From the NCBI RefSeq assembly GCF_000382345.1, contig NZ_KB908113.1:1-62872 (forward strand): a DNA stretch of 62,872 nucleotides, in the 5' to 3' direction. Of the stretch, positions 1 through 9,269 are shown piece by piece; position 1 is the stretch's first letter; each line of letters opens with the position of its first letter. Below the pieces are notes generated by a model. The model was not told the origin of the DNA. It was given only the letters and a program-made list of their open reading frames with translations, and made no database searches. The DNA comes from Massilia niastensis DSM 21313. Lineage in GTDB: Bacteria; Pseudomonadota; Gammaproteobacteria; Burkholderiales; Burkholderiaceae_D. A program made the translations under genes and the position numbers.

Positions 1-1904
1 TCGGCGCCGTACAGGGTCACCGAGTCGAATGCGGTCGACAGGCGCTTCGCGTCCATGCCCTGGGACACCAGCTTGAAGCGGCGGTTGGTGCGGAAGGCGT
101 CGCCTTCGCCGGCGAACATGCGGGTCGGATCTTCGCCTTCGCGCTTGAAGGCGAACACGCCGGCCGTGTACGGGAAGGAGCCCGGCACGTTTTCCAGCAT
201 CAGGAAGCGCAGCACTTCGCCGTGGTCTTCGTACTTCGGCAGGGCGACCTTGCGGATCGGATTGCCCGACAGGGTGCGCTGCACCAGGCGGGTGCGGATT
301 TCCTTGTCGCGGATTTTGACGACATAGTCTTCGCCCGCATAGGCGGCCTGCATGTCGGGCCACATCGCCAGCAGCTTCTTGGCGCCGCCGTCCATGGCGT
401 GGTCGCGCTCCGTGATCAGGTCGTCGAAGTCGGCGCCCTTGTTGGCGGCGGCCAGCATGCGCTTGGTCTCGCTGAGTTGCTGGCGCTCGCGCGCCAGCGT
501 GACCTGCTTCCTGACGTTGCGGTGGTAGCCGCGCACGGTGTCGGCGATCTCGGCCAGGTAGCGCGAACGGGCGGGCGGCACGATGGCATTGCGGCCGGAG
601 GAATGGCGCACCGGCTCGCGCGCCAGCAGCCCGGGGCCGGTCCGCATGCCGCGAGCGGCGAGCGCGTCGTGCAGCGCATGGTACAGGGCGGTGACGCCAT
701 CGTCATTGAAGCGTGAGGCCTGGGTGCCGAACACCGGCATGGTCTCGACGGCGTCGCTCCATCGCTCGCGGTTGCGCTGGTACTGCTTGGCGACGTCGCG
801 CAGCGCATCGAGTGCGCCGCGGCGGTCGAACTTGTTGATCGCGACGAAGTCGGCGAAATCCAGCATGTCGATCTTCTCGAGCTGGGAGGCGGCGCCGAAT
901 TCCGGCGTCATCACATACATGCTGAGGTCCACCAGCGGCACGATGGCGGCATCGCCCTGGCCGATGCCCGAGGTCTCCACGATCACCAGGTCGAAGCCGG
1001 CAGCCTTGCAGGCGGCGATGGCGCCGGGCAGGGCGGGGGACACTTCGGAACCGGCCTCGCGCGTGGCCAGCGAGCGCATGAAGACCTGCTGGCGCCCCGA
1101 CCAGGGAGAGATGGCATTCATGCGGATGCGGTCGCCCAGCAGGGCGCCGCCCGACTTGCGGCGCGAGGGGTCGATCGAGATCACGGCGATTTCCAGTGCG
1201 TCGTCCTGGTCCAGGCGGATACGCCGGATCAGCTCATCGGTCAGCGAGGACTTGCCGGCGCCGCCGGTGCCGGTGATCCCCAGCACCGGCACGGGCTTGC
1301 CTGCCGCCGCCCGGGCCAGCGCTTCCTGCAGCGCCGGGCCGGCGCTGCCGTTCTCCAATGCCGTGATCAGCTGGGCCAGCGGACGGTGGCGCGCGGGACC
1401 GGCCTCGCGCGCCAGGACGTCGAGCGTGGTGGGCGCATAGGCGGACAGGTCGACGTCGCAGGCATGGATCATCGCCAGGATCATGCCGACCAGGCCCATG
1501 CGCTGTCCGTCCTCCGGGCTGAAGATGCGCGTCACGCCGTAGGCATGCAGGTCCTCGATCTCCTGGGGGACGATCACGCCGCCGCCGCCGCCGAACACCT
1601 TGATGTGGGGGCCGCCGCGTGCCTTCAGCAGGTCGATCATGTACTTGAAGTATTCGACATGGCCGCCCTGGTAGCTGGAGATGGCGATGCCCTGGGCATC
1701 CTCCTGCAGCGCCGCGGTCACGATTTCCTCGACCGAGCGGTTGTGGCCCAGGTGGATGACCTCGGCCCCGTTGGCCATGAGGATGCGGCGCATGATGTTG
1801 ATCGAGGCGTCGTGGCCATCGAACAACGAAGCGGCGGTAACGAAGCGCACCTTGTTGACGGGCGTGTAGCTGGTCAGGTTAGTCAGTACTGATAAATCGG
1901 TCAT
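1..1904 (-). CDS. icmF: Fused isobutyryl-CoA mutase IcmF (5' part; gene runs off the left edge)
   Basis: IcmF interconverts isobutyryl-CoA and n-butyryl-CoA with adenosylcobalamin and carries its own G-protein chaperone. The frame is open from the ATG at 1904 to base 1, giving 634 codons of a family normally near 1090 residues. The N-terminal cobalamin domain has FDGHDAS (D29, lower-ligand H31). A P-loop G domain follows with GITGTGGAGKSS near residue 207. The mutase domain begins near residue 520 and includes KRLSTAFDSVTLYG at the window edge. The order B12 domain, GTPase, mutase identifies IcmF rather than methylmalonyl-CoA mutase. It is transcribed divergently from the acyl-CoA ligase, with operator-like site A between them, which suggests it processes a branched C4 product of the neighbouring pathway. 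That link is an inference. Confidence 0.93.
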   Translation of the reverse strand, partial: MTDLSVLTNLTSYTPVNKVRFVTAASLFDGHDASINIMRRILMANGAEVIHLGHNRSVEEIVTAALQEDAQGIAISSYQGGHVEYFKYMIDLLKARGGPHIKVFGGGGGVIVPQEIEDLHAYGVTRIFSPEDGQRMGLVGMILAMIHACDVDLSAYAPTTLDVLAREAGPARHRPLAQLITALENGSAGPALQEALARAAAGKPVPVLGITGTGGAGKSSLTDELIRRIRLDQDDALEIAVISIDPSRRKSGGALLGDRIRMNAISPWSGRQQVFMRSLATREAGSEVSPALPGAIAACKAAGFDLVIVETSGIGQGDAAIVPLVDLSMYVMTPEFGAASQLEKIDMLDFADFVAINKFDRRGALDALRDVAKQYQRNRERWSDAVETMPVFGTQASRFNDDGVTALYHALHDALAARGMRTGPGLLAREPVRHSSGRNAIVPPARSRYLAEIADTVRGYHRNVRKQVTLARERQQLSETKRMLAAANKGADFDDLITERDHAMDGGAKKLLAMWPDMQAAYAGEDYVVKIRDKEIRTRLVQRTLSGNPIRKVALPKYEDHGEVLRFLMLENVPGSFPYTAGVFAFKREGEDPTRMFAGEGDAFRTNRRFKLVSQGMDAKRLSTAFDSVTLYGA

Positions 1905-1990
1905 GCTGCATCCTCATGTGATCGACCGGGAAGGGCCCCGGGGCCTTGCCTGAAATCCGATTGTGCGCTGCCCGTCTTTTATGCATAATA

Positions 1991-2020
1991 TAAAAAAGCA
2001 AGGCAGCCTGTTTTTTTATT
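1991..2020. promoter_or_regulatory. Operator-like palindrome, site A
   Basis: TAAAAAAGCA at 1991-2000, an 8-base GC-rich centre, then TGTTTTTTTA at 2009-2018 make a near-perfect inverted repeat. It lies 76 bp before the ligase start and about 90 bp before icmF. It shares the core-TGTTTTTT layout with four other promoters in the island, but its half-sites are 4 bp closer than in sites D and E. It may serve both divergent genes. Confidence 0.5.
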
Positions 2021-2095
2021 CTAGCGCATACGCGGTCGATCTTGCCAGTCGACGCAGTCGCGATTGCAAAACAATTTTCGAGAGAGACGATCGCC

Positions 2096-4180
2096 ATGCC
2101 ACACCGCCTTTCACCCATGCTGCAGCCGGGTTCCATCGCCATGATTGGCGCCAGCAACGATCCGAAGCGTATCGGCGGCATGCCCCTCGATCTGCTGAAG
2201 CACTTCGGCTACCAGGGTCGGGTCTATCCGGTCAACCCGAAATACGGGGACGTCTTCGGCTACCGTTGCTATCCTGATATCGAGTCGGTGCCGGCGGCGC
2301 CGGACCTGGTCGTGCTGGCCATCGGCGCGGCCGATGTAACGGCGATGCTGCGCCGCTGCCGCGCGCACGGCGCCAGGGCCGCCATCGTGTACGCTGCCGG
2401 CTTCGCCGAGATGGGCGGGGAGGGCGCGGCGCTGCAGGAAGAGCTGGAAGCGTTTGCGCGCGAGAGCGGCATGCCGGTCGCGGGACCGAACTGCATGGGC
2501 TTCGCCAACCTGAATACCCATGCCTACACCGCCTTCGCCAGCGTCTTCAGGAATGTCGAACCGCAGCCGGGGGCGGGACGCGCCAGCCTGGTCACCCAGA
2601 GCGGGAACGTGTGCTCGACGGTGTTTGCGCTGATGCGCCAGCTCGGCGTGACCGTCAGCCACTTCATCAACACCGGCAACGAAGCCTGCGTCGAATTTTC
2701 GGAATACCTCGAATACCTGGCCCAGGACGGCGACAGCGATTGCGTGGTCGGCTACATCGAGCAGCTGCGCGACGGCCAGCGCTTCATCGAGGCGGCGCTG
2801 GCCTTCGCCGAGGCGGGCAAGCCGATGATCATGTACAAGGCGGGGCAGACCGAGAAGGGTTCCGAGGCGGTGCGCTCGCACACCTCGGCGCTGGCCGGGA
2901 ACATGGCGCTGTACGAAGCCGCGTTTCGCCAGCTGAACGTGATCCAGGGCCAGGATTTCACCCAGATGGCCGATCTGGCCTGGCTGAGCGGGTTCCGCCA
3001 GCGCCAGGGCGGCAAGCGGGTCGCCATCGTCACCTTGTCCGGCGCGCTGGGCGCGATCCTGGCGGACAAGTTCATCGGCGCCGGAATGGACGTGCCGACC
3101 TTGCCCGACCAGGTCCAGCAAGCGCTGCGCGACGGTATTCCCGACTACGGCATGGTGTCCAATCCCGTCGACGTGACCGGGAACATCGTCAACAACCCCG
3201 ATTTCGTGCGCTCGGTCTTCACCGCACTGGCCAGCACCGACGCCATCGACACGGTGGTGGTGTACGCCACCGGAGCGCTGCTCGACCGCATGGCCGAGCC
3301 CCTGCTGGAAGTGTGCGCGGCCCATCCGCGCCTGTTCGTCGCGATCGATACCGGCAAGGCCACCTGCCGCGCGCGCCTGGCGGAGGGCGGCATCCCGGTG
3401 TTCACCGACATCGGCCGCGCCGCCCAGGCCCTGCCGGCATTCTGCCACTGGCTGGACGGGCGCGCCGGCGTGGCGCGCTGGGCCGAGCTGCGCAAGTCGG
3501 GCGCGGCGGCGCCGGTGGCGCGCGAGCTCGCACAGCTCGACGAGTACCGCACCAAGCTGCTGCTGTCCGAATTCGGCGTGCCGCCGGTGGCCGAAGCCCC
3601 GGCGGTTGACGCCAACGCGGCGGTCGAGGCGGCGGTGCGGATCGGCTATCCGGTCGTGCTGAAGATCCTGAGCGCGGACATCGCCCACAAGACCGAGGCC
3701 GGCGGCGTGCGCCTGAACCTGCAGGACGAGGCCGCGGTGCGCACCGCCTTCCACGAGATCCTGGCCGCGGCGCGGGCCCATGCCCCGGAGGCGCGCCTGC
3801 AGGGCGTGCTGGTGCAGGCCATGTCGAAGGGCGTGGCCGAACTGATCGCCGGCGTCACCCGCGATCCGGTCTTCGGCGCCGCGCTGACGGTCGGGCTGGG
3901 CGGCGTGCTCACCGAACTGTATCGGGACGTCAGCCACCGCCTGCTGCCGGTGGACGAACACAGCGCCACGGAGATGCTGCGCAGTATCAAGGCTTATCCG
4001 CTGCTGGACGGTTTCCGCGGCCGTCCGAAGGCGGACGTGGCGGCGGCGGCCGGCGCGGTGGCGGCCCTGTCGCGCGCGGCCCTGGCGCTCGGCGAGGAGG
4101 TGGCCGAGATCGAGGTCAACCCGCTCCAGGTCAGGCAGTCCGGCGCGGTGGCCATCGACGCGCTGCTGCTGACCCGCTGA
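2096..4180 (+). CDS. ADP-forming acyl-CoA synthetase (acetate--CoA ligase family)
   Basis: A 694-residue acyl-CoA ligase of the ADP-forming class, which makes a CoA thioester from a carboxylic acid, ATP and CoA. The N-terminal CoA-binding Rossmann domain starts with IAMIGASNDPKRIGG. Two succinyl-CoA-ligase-like domains follow (VTQSGN near 180, SNPVDVTGN near 360). An ATP-grasp domain fills the C-terminal third (YPVVLKIL, HKTEAGGVRLNL, EIEVNPL). The start is the ATG at 2096, preceded by AGAGAGA; an upstream TTG at 2042 has no ribosome binding site. It leads the unit with two acyl-CoA dehydrogenases and an SDR, so it probably activates an acid intermediate of the pathway. The substrate is unknown. 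Confidence 0.88.
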   Translation: MPHRLSPMLQPGSIAMIGASNDPKRIGGMPLDLLKHFGYQGRVYPVNPKYGDVFGYRCYPDIESVPAAPDLVVLAIGAADVTAMLRRCRAHGARAAIVYAAGFAEMGGEGAALQEELEAFARESGMPVAGPNCMGFANLNTHAYTAFASVFRNVEPQPGAGRASLVTQSGNVCSTVFALMRQLGVTVSHFINTGNEACVEFSEYLEYLAQDGDSDCVVGYIEQLRDGQRFIEAALAFAEAGKPMIMYKAGQTEKGSEAVRSHTSALAGNMALYEAAFRQLNVIQGQDFTQMADLAWLSGFRQRQGGKRVAIVTLSGALGAILADKFIGAGMDVPTLPDQVQQALRDGIPDYGMVSNPVDVTGNIVNNPDFVRSVFTALASTDAIDTVVVYATGALLDRMAEPLLEVCAAHPRLFVAIDTGKATCRARLAEGGIPVFTDIGRAAQALPAFCHWLDGRAGVARWAELRKSGAAAPVARELAQLDEYRTKLLLSEFGVPPVAEAPAVDANAAVEAAVRIGYPVVLKILSADIAHKTEAGGVRLNLQDEAAVRTAFHEILAAARAHAPEARLQGVLVQAMSKGVAELIAGVTRDPVFGAALTVGLGGVLTELYRDVSHRLLPVDEHSATEMLRSIKAYPLLDGFRGRPKADVAAAAGAVAALSRAALALGEEVAEIEVNPLQVRQSGAVAIDALLLTR

Positions 4181-4214
4181 CGGCCCACCCCTTTGACTGT
4201 TGCTGGAGTTGACC

Positions 4215-5396
4215 GTGAAGCTGACACTGACTGAATTGCAGGAAATGATCGAGACCAGCGTGCTCGCATACCTGACCCATGAATACGACTTCCTGAAGCG
4301 GGCCAACAGCCTGGCCGCCCCGCACGCGCTGTCGCCCGCCGTGTGGGAGAGCTTTGCCGGCATGGGCTGGCTCGGCCTGCCGCTGCCCGAGGATGATGGC
4401 GGCATCGACGGGCGCGCGCTGGAGAGCGGCCTGTTGATGCGCGCCTTCGGGCGCCACCTGGTGGTCGAACCTTACCTGAACAGCGTGCTGCTGGGTACCC
4501 GCCTGCTGGCGGAACTCGGCACGCCCGCGCAGCGCGAGGCCTGGTTGCCCGATCTCGTGGCCGGCAGCCGGCGTGTGGTGCTGGCGCACGATGAAAGCGC
4601 CAATCCCGATCCCTGGGCGGCGCGCGCCACCCGGGCCCGCGCCCAGGGCGGCGCCTTCGTGCTCGACGGCCGCAAGTCACTGGTGGCCGGCGCCCCGGGC
4701 GCCGATGCCCTGCTGGTGTCCGCCCTGGGCGAGGACGGCGCCCAGGCGCTGTTCCTCGTTCCCTGCGACGCTCCCGGCCTGACGCTGGCCGAGCGCCGCA
4801 CGCTCGACGGCGGCCGCGCCGCCGACCTGGTGCTAACCGAGGTGCGCGTCGACGCCGGTGCACGGCTTGACGCGGAGGACGACGCCGCACCGGTGCTGCA
4901 CCGGCTGCTGGCCGAAGCCATCGTCAGCCAGTGCTGGGAAGCCAGCGGCGCGATGCAGGCCGCGCTGGAGCAGACCGCCGCCTATACCCGGGAGCGGGTC
5001 CAGTTCGGCCAGCCGATCAGCAAGTTCCAGGTGATCCAGCACCGCCTCGCCGAGATGGCTGTCCACTGCGAGGAAGCGCTGGCCGCCTGCCAGCTGGCGG
5101 CCCTGCGCATCGAACGCGATCCGCAGTCCGCGATCGAGATGGCGGCCCTGGCCAAGGCCAAGCTCGGGCGGGGCGCGCTGTTCGTGGCCCAGCAGGCGGT
5201 CCAGCTCCATGGCGCCATGGGCGTGTCCGAGGAACTGGCGATCGCCAGCTATTACCGCAAGCTGCTCGGCTTTTCGCAGCAGTACGGCGATGCCGCCTGG
5301 TTCGCCGGCCGCTACGGCGCCATCATGCTCGACAGCGAAGCCTACCGCGCCAGCCGCGTCCTGACCACGCCGAAAGGAAACCAGCATGCATCTTGA
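4215..5396 (+). CDS. Acyl-CoA dehydrogenase family protein, first of a pair
   Basis: A 393-residue flavoprotein of the acyl-CoA dehydrogenase family. The N-terminal helical domain, central beta domain and C-terminal four-helix domain are recognisable; YTRERVQFGQPISKFQVIQH and LHGAMGVSEE are typical of the C-terminal half. I do not see a clear catalytic glutamate at the usual position, which fits a partner subunit in a heteromeric enzyme. The GTG start at 4215 follows GGAG by 6 bp. Its last 11 bp overlap the next dehydrogenase, so the two are probably translated together. Such adjacent, divergent pairs are known as alpha2beta2 enzymes in steroid and other polycyclic catabolism. Whether this is one is an inference. 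Confidence 0.85.
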   Translation: MKLTLTELQEMIETSVLAYLTHEYDFLKRANSLAAPHALSPAVWESFAGMGWLGLPLPEDDGGIDGRALESGLLMRAFGRHLVVEPYLNSVLLGTRLLAELGTPAQREAWLPDLVAGSRRVVLAHDESANPDPWAARATRARAQGGAFVLDGRKSLVAGAPGADALLVSALGEDGAQALFLVPCDAPGLTLAERRTLDGGRAADLVLTEVRVDAGARLDAEDDAAPVLHRLLAEAIVSQCWEASGAMQAALEQTAAYTRERVQFGQPISKFQVIQHRLAEMAVHCEEALAACQLAALRIERDPQSAIEMAALAKAKLGRGALFVAQQAVQLHGAMGVSEELAIASYYRKLLGFSQQYGDAAWFAGRYGAIMLDSEAYRASRVLTTPKGNQHAS

Positions 5397-6564
5397 CCTC
5401 AGCCCGGCCGACCTGGCCTTCCGCGACGAAGTGCGCGCCTTCCTGAACGAGAACCTGAGCCCGGAACTGCGGCGCGGACAGCGCTACACGACCGGCATCT
5501 ATCCCGAGCCCGAGATATCCGGGCCATGGCAGCAGGCCCTGCGGCGCAAGGGCTGGCTGGTCCCGATGTGGCAGGAAGAGTGGGGCGGCACCGGCTGGAG
5601 CGCGGCGCAGCGCTTCATCTTCGAGTCCGAATGCACCCTGGCCGGGGCGCCGCTGGTGCATCCGATGGGCGTGCGCCTGGTCGGCCCGGTGATCCAGCGC
5701 TTCGGGACCGCAGAGCAGAAGCGCCATTACCTGCCGCGCATCCTCGACGGCCAGGACTACTGGTGCCAGGGCTTTTCCGAGCCCGGCTCGGGTTCCGACC
5801 TGGCGTCGCTGAAGATGGCGGCGGTGCCGGACGGCGAGGACTATGTACTGAACGGCTCGAAGATCTGGACCACCCATGCGCACCACGCCAACATGATGTT
5901 CGCACTGGTGCGCACCAGCACCGAAGGCAAGCGCCAGGACGGCATCAGCTTCCTGCTGATCGACATGGACACGCCCGGCATCGAGGTCCACCCGATCCCG
6001 ACCATCGCCGGCGACCATGATGTCAACCAGGTGTTCTTCACCGACGTGCGGGTGCCGAAGGCGAACCGGATCGGGGCCGAGAATGCCGGCTGGGAGTGCG
6101 CCAAGTACCTGCTCGAATTCGAGCGCGGCGGCGGCATCTTCAGCGGCCGGCTGCGTTCGCAGCTCAAGCGCATCGGCGACGCCATCGACGAACTGCGGGC
6201 CGGCGGCATCGACGTGCGCGCCGATCCGCGCCTGGTCGCCCGTTTCGGCGAGGTGTGCGCCGACCTGGACAGCTTCGAGATGTTCGAGCTGCGCGTGATG
6301 GGCGGGCTCGAGCCGGGCCAGAACCCGGGGCCGGTGTCCTCGATCCTGAAGCTGCGCGCCAGCCGCATGAAGCAGGCCGTTGCCGGGCTGGGCGTCGAGG
6401 TGCTGGGGCCGCAGGCGCTGCACTGGAGCGAGGCGCCCGGGCAGGGCGACAGCCTGCTGCCGCTGCTGGTGCCGGACGCCCTGAACAGCCGCTCGTTCAC
6501 CATCTTCGGCGGCGCATCGGAAGTGCAACTGACGATCATCGCCAAATCGGTGGTCGGGGTCTGA
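5386..6564 (+). CDS. Acyl-CoA dehydrogenase, second of a pair
   Basis: A 392-residue acyl-CoA dehydrogenase that introduces an alpha-beta double bond into an acyl-CoA. It shows QGFSEPGSGSDLASLK in the middle domain (FAD and substrate contact), IWTTHAHHANMMF just after it, and FGGASEVQLTIIAK at the C-terminus. AAAGGAAA precedes the ATG. It is translationally coupled to the preceding family member by an 11-bp overlap and followed 28 bp later by an SDR. Electrons would normally pass to ETF, which is not encoded in the window. Confidence 0.9.
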   Translation: MHLDLSPADLAFRDEVRAFLNENLSPELRRGQRYTTGIYPEPEISGPWQQALRRKGWLVPMWQEEWGGTGWSAAQRFIFESECTLAGAPLVHPMGVRLVGPVIQRFGTAEQKRHYLPRILDGQDYWCQGFSEPGSGSDLASLKMAAVPDGEDYVLNGSKIWTTHAHHANMMFALVRTSTEGKRQDGISFLLIDMDTPGIEVHPIPTIAGDHDVNQVFFTDVRVPKANRIGAENAGWECAKYLLEFERGGGIFSGRLRSQLKRIGDAIDELRAGGIDVRADPRLVARFGEVCADLDSFEMFELRVMGGLEPGQNPGPVSSILKLRASRMKQAVAGLGVEVLGPQALHWSEAPGQGDSLLPLLVPDALNSRSFTIFGGASEVQLTIIAKSVVGV

Positions 6565-6592
6565 GCGGCAAACCACTAGAAAGGAGACAGCA

Positions 6593-7405
6593 ATGGGCAG
6601 ACTGGAAGGCAAGCGCGCGCTGGTGATCGGCGCGGCGGGGCGCGACAACATGGCGCAGACGATCGCACGCCGCTTCGCGGAGGAAGGCGCGCAGGTGATG
6701 GTGGCCGGGCGCCAGCTGGAGGAACTGGAGCGCTTCGCGCACGAGATCGGCGGATACGCGCACCAGTGCGACATCACCCGCCGGCAAGACACGCTGGATT
6801 TGGCGCGCGCCGCGAAGGAGCGCATGGGCGCCATCGACATCGCCCTGAACGGCACCGGCTGGGGCCTGCTCAAGCCCTTCGAGCTGACCACGCCCGAGGA
6901 GCTGGAGCGCATCACCGCGCTGCAGTTCATCGGGCCGTTCTACTTCTTCCAGGCCGTGCTGGGCGCCATGGAGCAGGGCGGTTCGCTGATCCAGATCTCG
7001 TCCGCCACCGCCACCATCATGCTCGACGACCACGCCGCCTACATGGGCACCAAGGCCGGCTTCGACCATGTGATGCGCTGCATCGCCAACCAGTACGGCG
7101 CGCGCGGCATCCGCGCCAACTCGATCTCCCCGGGGCTGACCGATACGCCGATGGGGAGCCGGGCGCGCGCCATCCCCGCCGTGTTCGAGACCTACCAGGG
7201 CTGCTATCCGCTCGGCCGGGTCGGCACGCCCGGCGACATCGCGGCGGCGGCGGTGTGGCTGGGCAGCGACGAATGCTTCATGACGGGGCAGAACCTGCAG
7301 GTGAACGGCGGCCTGACCCTGCGCCGCAACCCGAGTGCGGAAGAGCTCGACGCGGCGGCCATCCGGTCCACCGGCAAGCCGCGGCCGCGCCCCTGGCTGA
7401 CCTGA
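6593..7405 (+). CDS. Short-chain dehydrogenase/reductase (SDR)
   Basis: A 270-residue SDR with a modified nucleotide-binding motif (VIGAAGRDNMAQTIA) in place of TGxxxGxG. This style also occurs in enoyl-reductase-like SDRs. The catalytic YxxxK is YMGTK, with the serine in ISSATAT upstream. The segment NSISPGLTDTPMG and a C-terminal GQNLQVNGG close the fold. AAAGGAGACAGCA sets the ATG. As the last gene of the first unit it probably handles a hydroxy or unsaturated CoA intermediate made by the dehydrogenases. The exact reaction cannot be assigned. Confidence 0.85.
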   Translation: MGRLEGKRALVIGAAGRDNMAQTIARRFAEEGAQVMVAGRQLEELERFAHEIGGYAHQCDITRRQDTLDLARAAKERMGAIDIALNGTGWGLLKPFELTTPEELERITALQFIGPFYFFQAVLGAMEQGGSLIQISSATATIMLDDHAAYMGTKAGFDHVMRCIANQYGARGIRANSISPGLTDTPMGSRARAIPAVFETYQGCYPLGRVGTPGDIAAAAVWLGSDECFMTGQNLQVNGGLTLRRNPSAEELDAAAIRSTGKPRPRPWLT

Positions 7406-7406
7406 A

Positions 7407-7431
7407 AAACCCGTTCCTTCCGGGACGGTTT
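7407..7431 (+). terminator. Weak terminator-like hairpin
   Basis: AAACCCGTTCC and GGGACGGTTT pair around a TTCC loop with one bulge and one G-T pair, just after the SDR stop. It has no long U-run. It separates the first unit from the flavoprotein unit, which has its own operator-like site. Confidence 0.4.
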
Positions 7432-7449
7432 CTGTTGTACTATCGATCT

Positions 7450-7479
7450 CAATAAAGTCAGGCTGGACGGTTTTTATTG
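7450..7479. promoter_or_regulatory. Operator-like palindrome, site B
   Basis: CAATAAA at 7450-7456 is exactly inverted as TTTATTG at 7473-7479 around a 16-base centre containing CAGGCTGGACGG. It ends 44 bp before the flavoprotein start, where a core promoter would lie. It belongs to the five-site set. Confidence 0.55.
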
Positions 7480-7522
7480 GAACGACCGTGCTGAACTGGC
7501 ATCCATCATCGGAGACAAGACA

Positions 7523-9259
7523 ATGAACGTCGACGCAAAACGTCGCCACCTGCTGGGCGGCAGCCTGGCGGGTGCGGCCATGTTGGGCGGCATGGGCGCC
7601 GCCCAGGCCCAGGCGGAACGCAAGGGCGCCCCGGTACGCTGGGACATGGAAACCGACATCGTCGTGGTCGGCAGCGGCGCGGCCGCCTGCAGCGCGGCGG
7701 TGACGGCGGTGGACCTGGGCAGCAAGGTGGTCCTGCTCGAGAAGGCGCCGATCTTCGGCGGCACCACCCGCCGTTCCGGCGGCGTGGCCTGGATCCCCAA
7801 CAATTTCAGCATGCAGGCGCAGGGCGTCCAGGATCCCGAGGCCGACTGCCTGCGCTACATGTGCCGCTACGCCTATCCGGCCCGCTACCGCAAGGACAGC
7901 CCCAACTACGGACTGGAGGCTCCCGAATTCGAGCTGCTGCAGGCCTGGTACCGCAACGGCGCGCCGGCGGTGGCGCGCCTGAATGCGATCGGCGCGGCGA
8001 ACCTGGTGCGTTTCGACCTGCCGGGCGGGGTCGGCCCGTCGCCGGACTACGCGGCGACCCTCCCGGAGAACAAGGCGCCGAAGGGCCGGGCGGTCTGGCC
8101 CGATCCGAAAGTGGCCGGACGCGGTTCCGGCATGGTCGACCAGATGGTCGCCTGGCTGGAAAAGCGCGGCGCGACCCTGCTGGCCGGCCACCGCGTGATG
8201 AACCTGGTGCGCCAGGGCGAACGTGTCGCCGGCGTCGAGGTCAAGGCGGGCGACAAGACCTTGTTCGTGCGCGCCAAAAAAGGCGTGATCTTCGGCAGCG
8301 GCGGCTTTGCCCACAATGCCGAGCTGACCGCGCGCCACACCGGTCCCGTGTACGGTTCGTGCGCGAGTCCCGGCGCCACCGGCGACTTCCTCGTCATGGC
8401 CGCGGCGGCCGGGGCGCGCATGGGCGATCTCGGCACCGCCTGGCGCACCCAGGTCGTGCTGGAAGAAGCTCTGGTCAATCCATCGGTGGGCACGGCGATC
8501 AATATCCCGCCCGGCGACGCGATGATCCTGGTGAACAAGCATGGCCGGCGTGTCGTCAACGAAAAGCGCAACTACAACGACCGCACCCGCGTGCACTTCG
8601 ACTGGGATCCGGTGCGGGCCGAGTATGCCAACCAGTTCCTGTTCATGGTGTTCGACCAGCGCGGCATCGACGTGTACGGCGGCAGCTTCCCGTTCCCGCA
8701 GGACGTGCGCGAGTCGCCCCACCTGATCCAGGGGGCGACCCTCGCGGAGCTGGGGGCCAATATCCAGGCGCGCCTGGACAAGCTGGCGCCGCGCATCGGC
8801 GAGGTGCGCCTGAACGAGGCATTCGGGAGCCAGCTCGGGCAGACGGTCGAGCGCTTCAACGGCTTCGCCAGGGCCGGTCGCGACGACGATTTCCAGCGCG
8901 GCCGCGACCCCGCCGAAACCGACTGGCTGGCCTATTTCTCGCGCCCGCAGAAGGGGCAGGAGAGCAAGGTGGCCGGGATGGCCAACCGCACCCTGCATCC
9001 GTTCACGGCGCAGGGGCCCTACTATGCCGTGATCGTGGCGCCGGGGGCGCTCGACACCAATGGCGGCCCGCAGATCAATGCGCGCGCCGAAGTGCTGGGC
9101 AACGACGGCAAGCCGATCGCCGGCCTGTACGGCGCCGGCAACTGCATCGCCAGCCCGTCGCGCGCGGCCTATTATGGGGCCGGCGGCACCATCGGGCCGG
9201 CGCTGACCTTCGGCTACATCGCCGCCCGTTCGGCCCATGGCGCCACCACGGCCGCCTGA
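7523..9259 (+). CDS. Exported FAD-dependent dehydrogenase, 3-ketosteroid-1-dehydrogenase / fumarate-reductase flavoprotein family
   Basis: A 578-residue flavoprotein. The N-terminus KRRHLLGGSLAGAAMLGG followed by an AQAQA cleavage region looks like a twin-arginine signal, so the folded enzyme is probably periplasmic. The FAD motif VVVGSGAAACSAA lies near residue 48, FGGTTRRSGG near 80, and the C-terminal FAD segment LYGAGNCIASPSRAAYYGAG near 530. This C-terminus resembles ketosteroid and fumarate-reductase-type dehydrogenases, which oxidise or reduce activated C-C bonds. The next gene, 10 bp downstream, encodes an exported cytochrome c, the likely electron partner. Site B lies just upstream. 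The substrate is unknown. Confidence 0.82.
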   Translation: MNVDAKRRHLLGGSLAGAAMLGGMGAAQAQAERKGAPVRWDMETDIVVVGSGAAACSAAVTAVDLGSKVVLLEKAPIFGGTTRRSGGVAWIPNNFSMQAQGVQDPEADCLRYMCRYAYPARYRKDSPNYGLEAPEFELLQAWYRNGAPAVARLNAIGAANLVRFDLPGGVGPSPDYAATLPENKAPKGRAVWPDPKVAGRGSGMVDQMVAWLEKRGATLLAGHRVMNLVRQGERVAGVEVKAGDKTLFVRAKKGVIFGSGGFAHNAELTARHTGPVYGSCASPGATGDFLVMAAAAGARMGDLGTAWRTQVVLEEALVNPSVGTAINIPPGDAMILVNKHGRRVVNEKRNYNDRTRVHFDWDPVRAEYANQFLFMVFDQRGIDVYGGSFPFPQDVRESPHLIQGATLAELGANIQARLDKLAPRIGEVRLNEAFGSQLGQTVERFNGFARAGRDDDFQRGRDPAETDWLAYFSRPQKGQESKVAGMANRTLHPFTAQGPYYAVIVAPGALDTNGGPQINARAEVLGNDGKPIAGLYGAGNCIASPSRAAYYGAGGTIGPALTFGYIAARSAHGATTAA

Positions 9260-9269
9260 AGGAGTTGTC

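Noticed and set aside
2111..4405. A 764-codon open frame on the minus strand
   Set aside because: It lies opposite the acyl-CoA ligase, is rich in Arg, Gly, His and Gln, and has no family motif. It is an antisense frame caused by high GC content.
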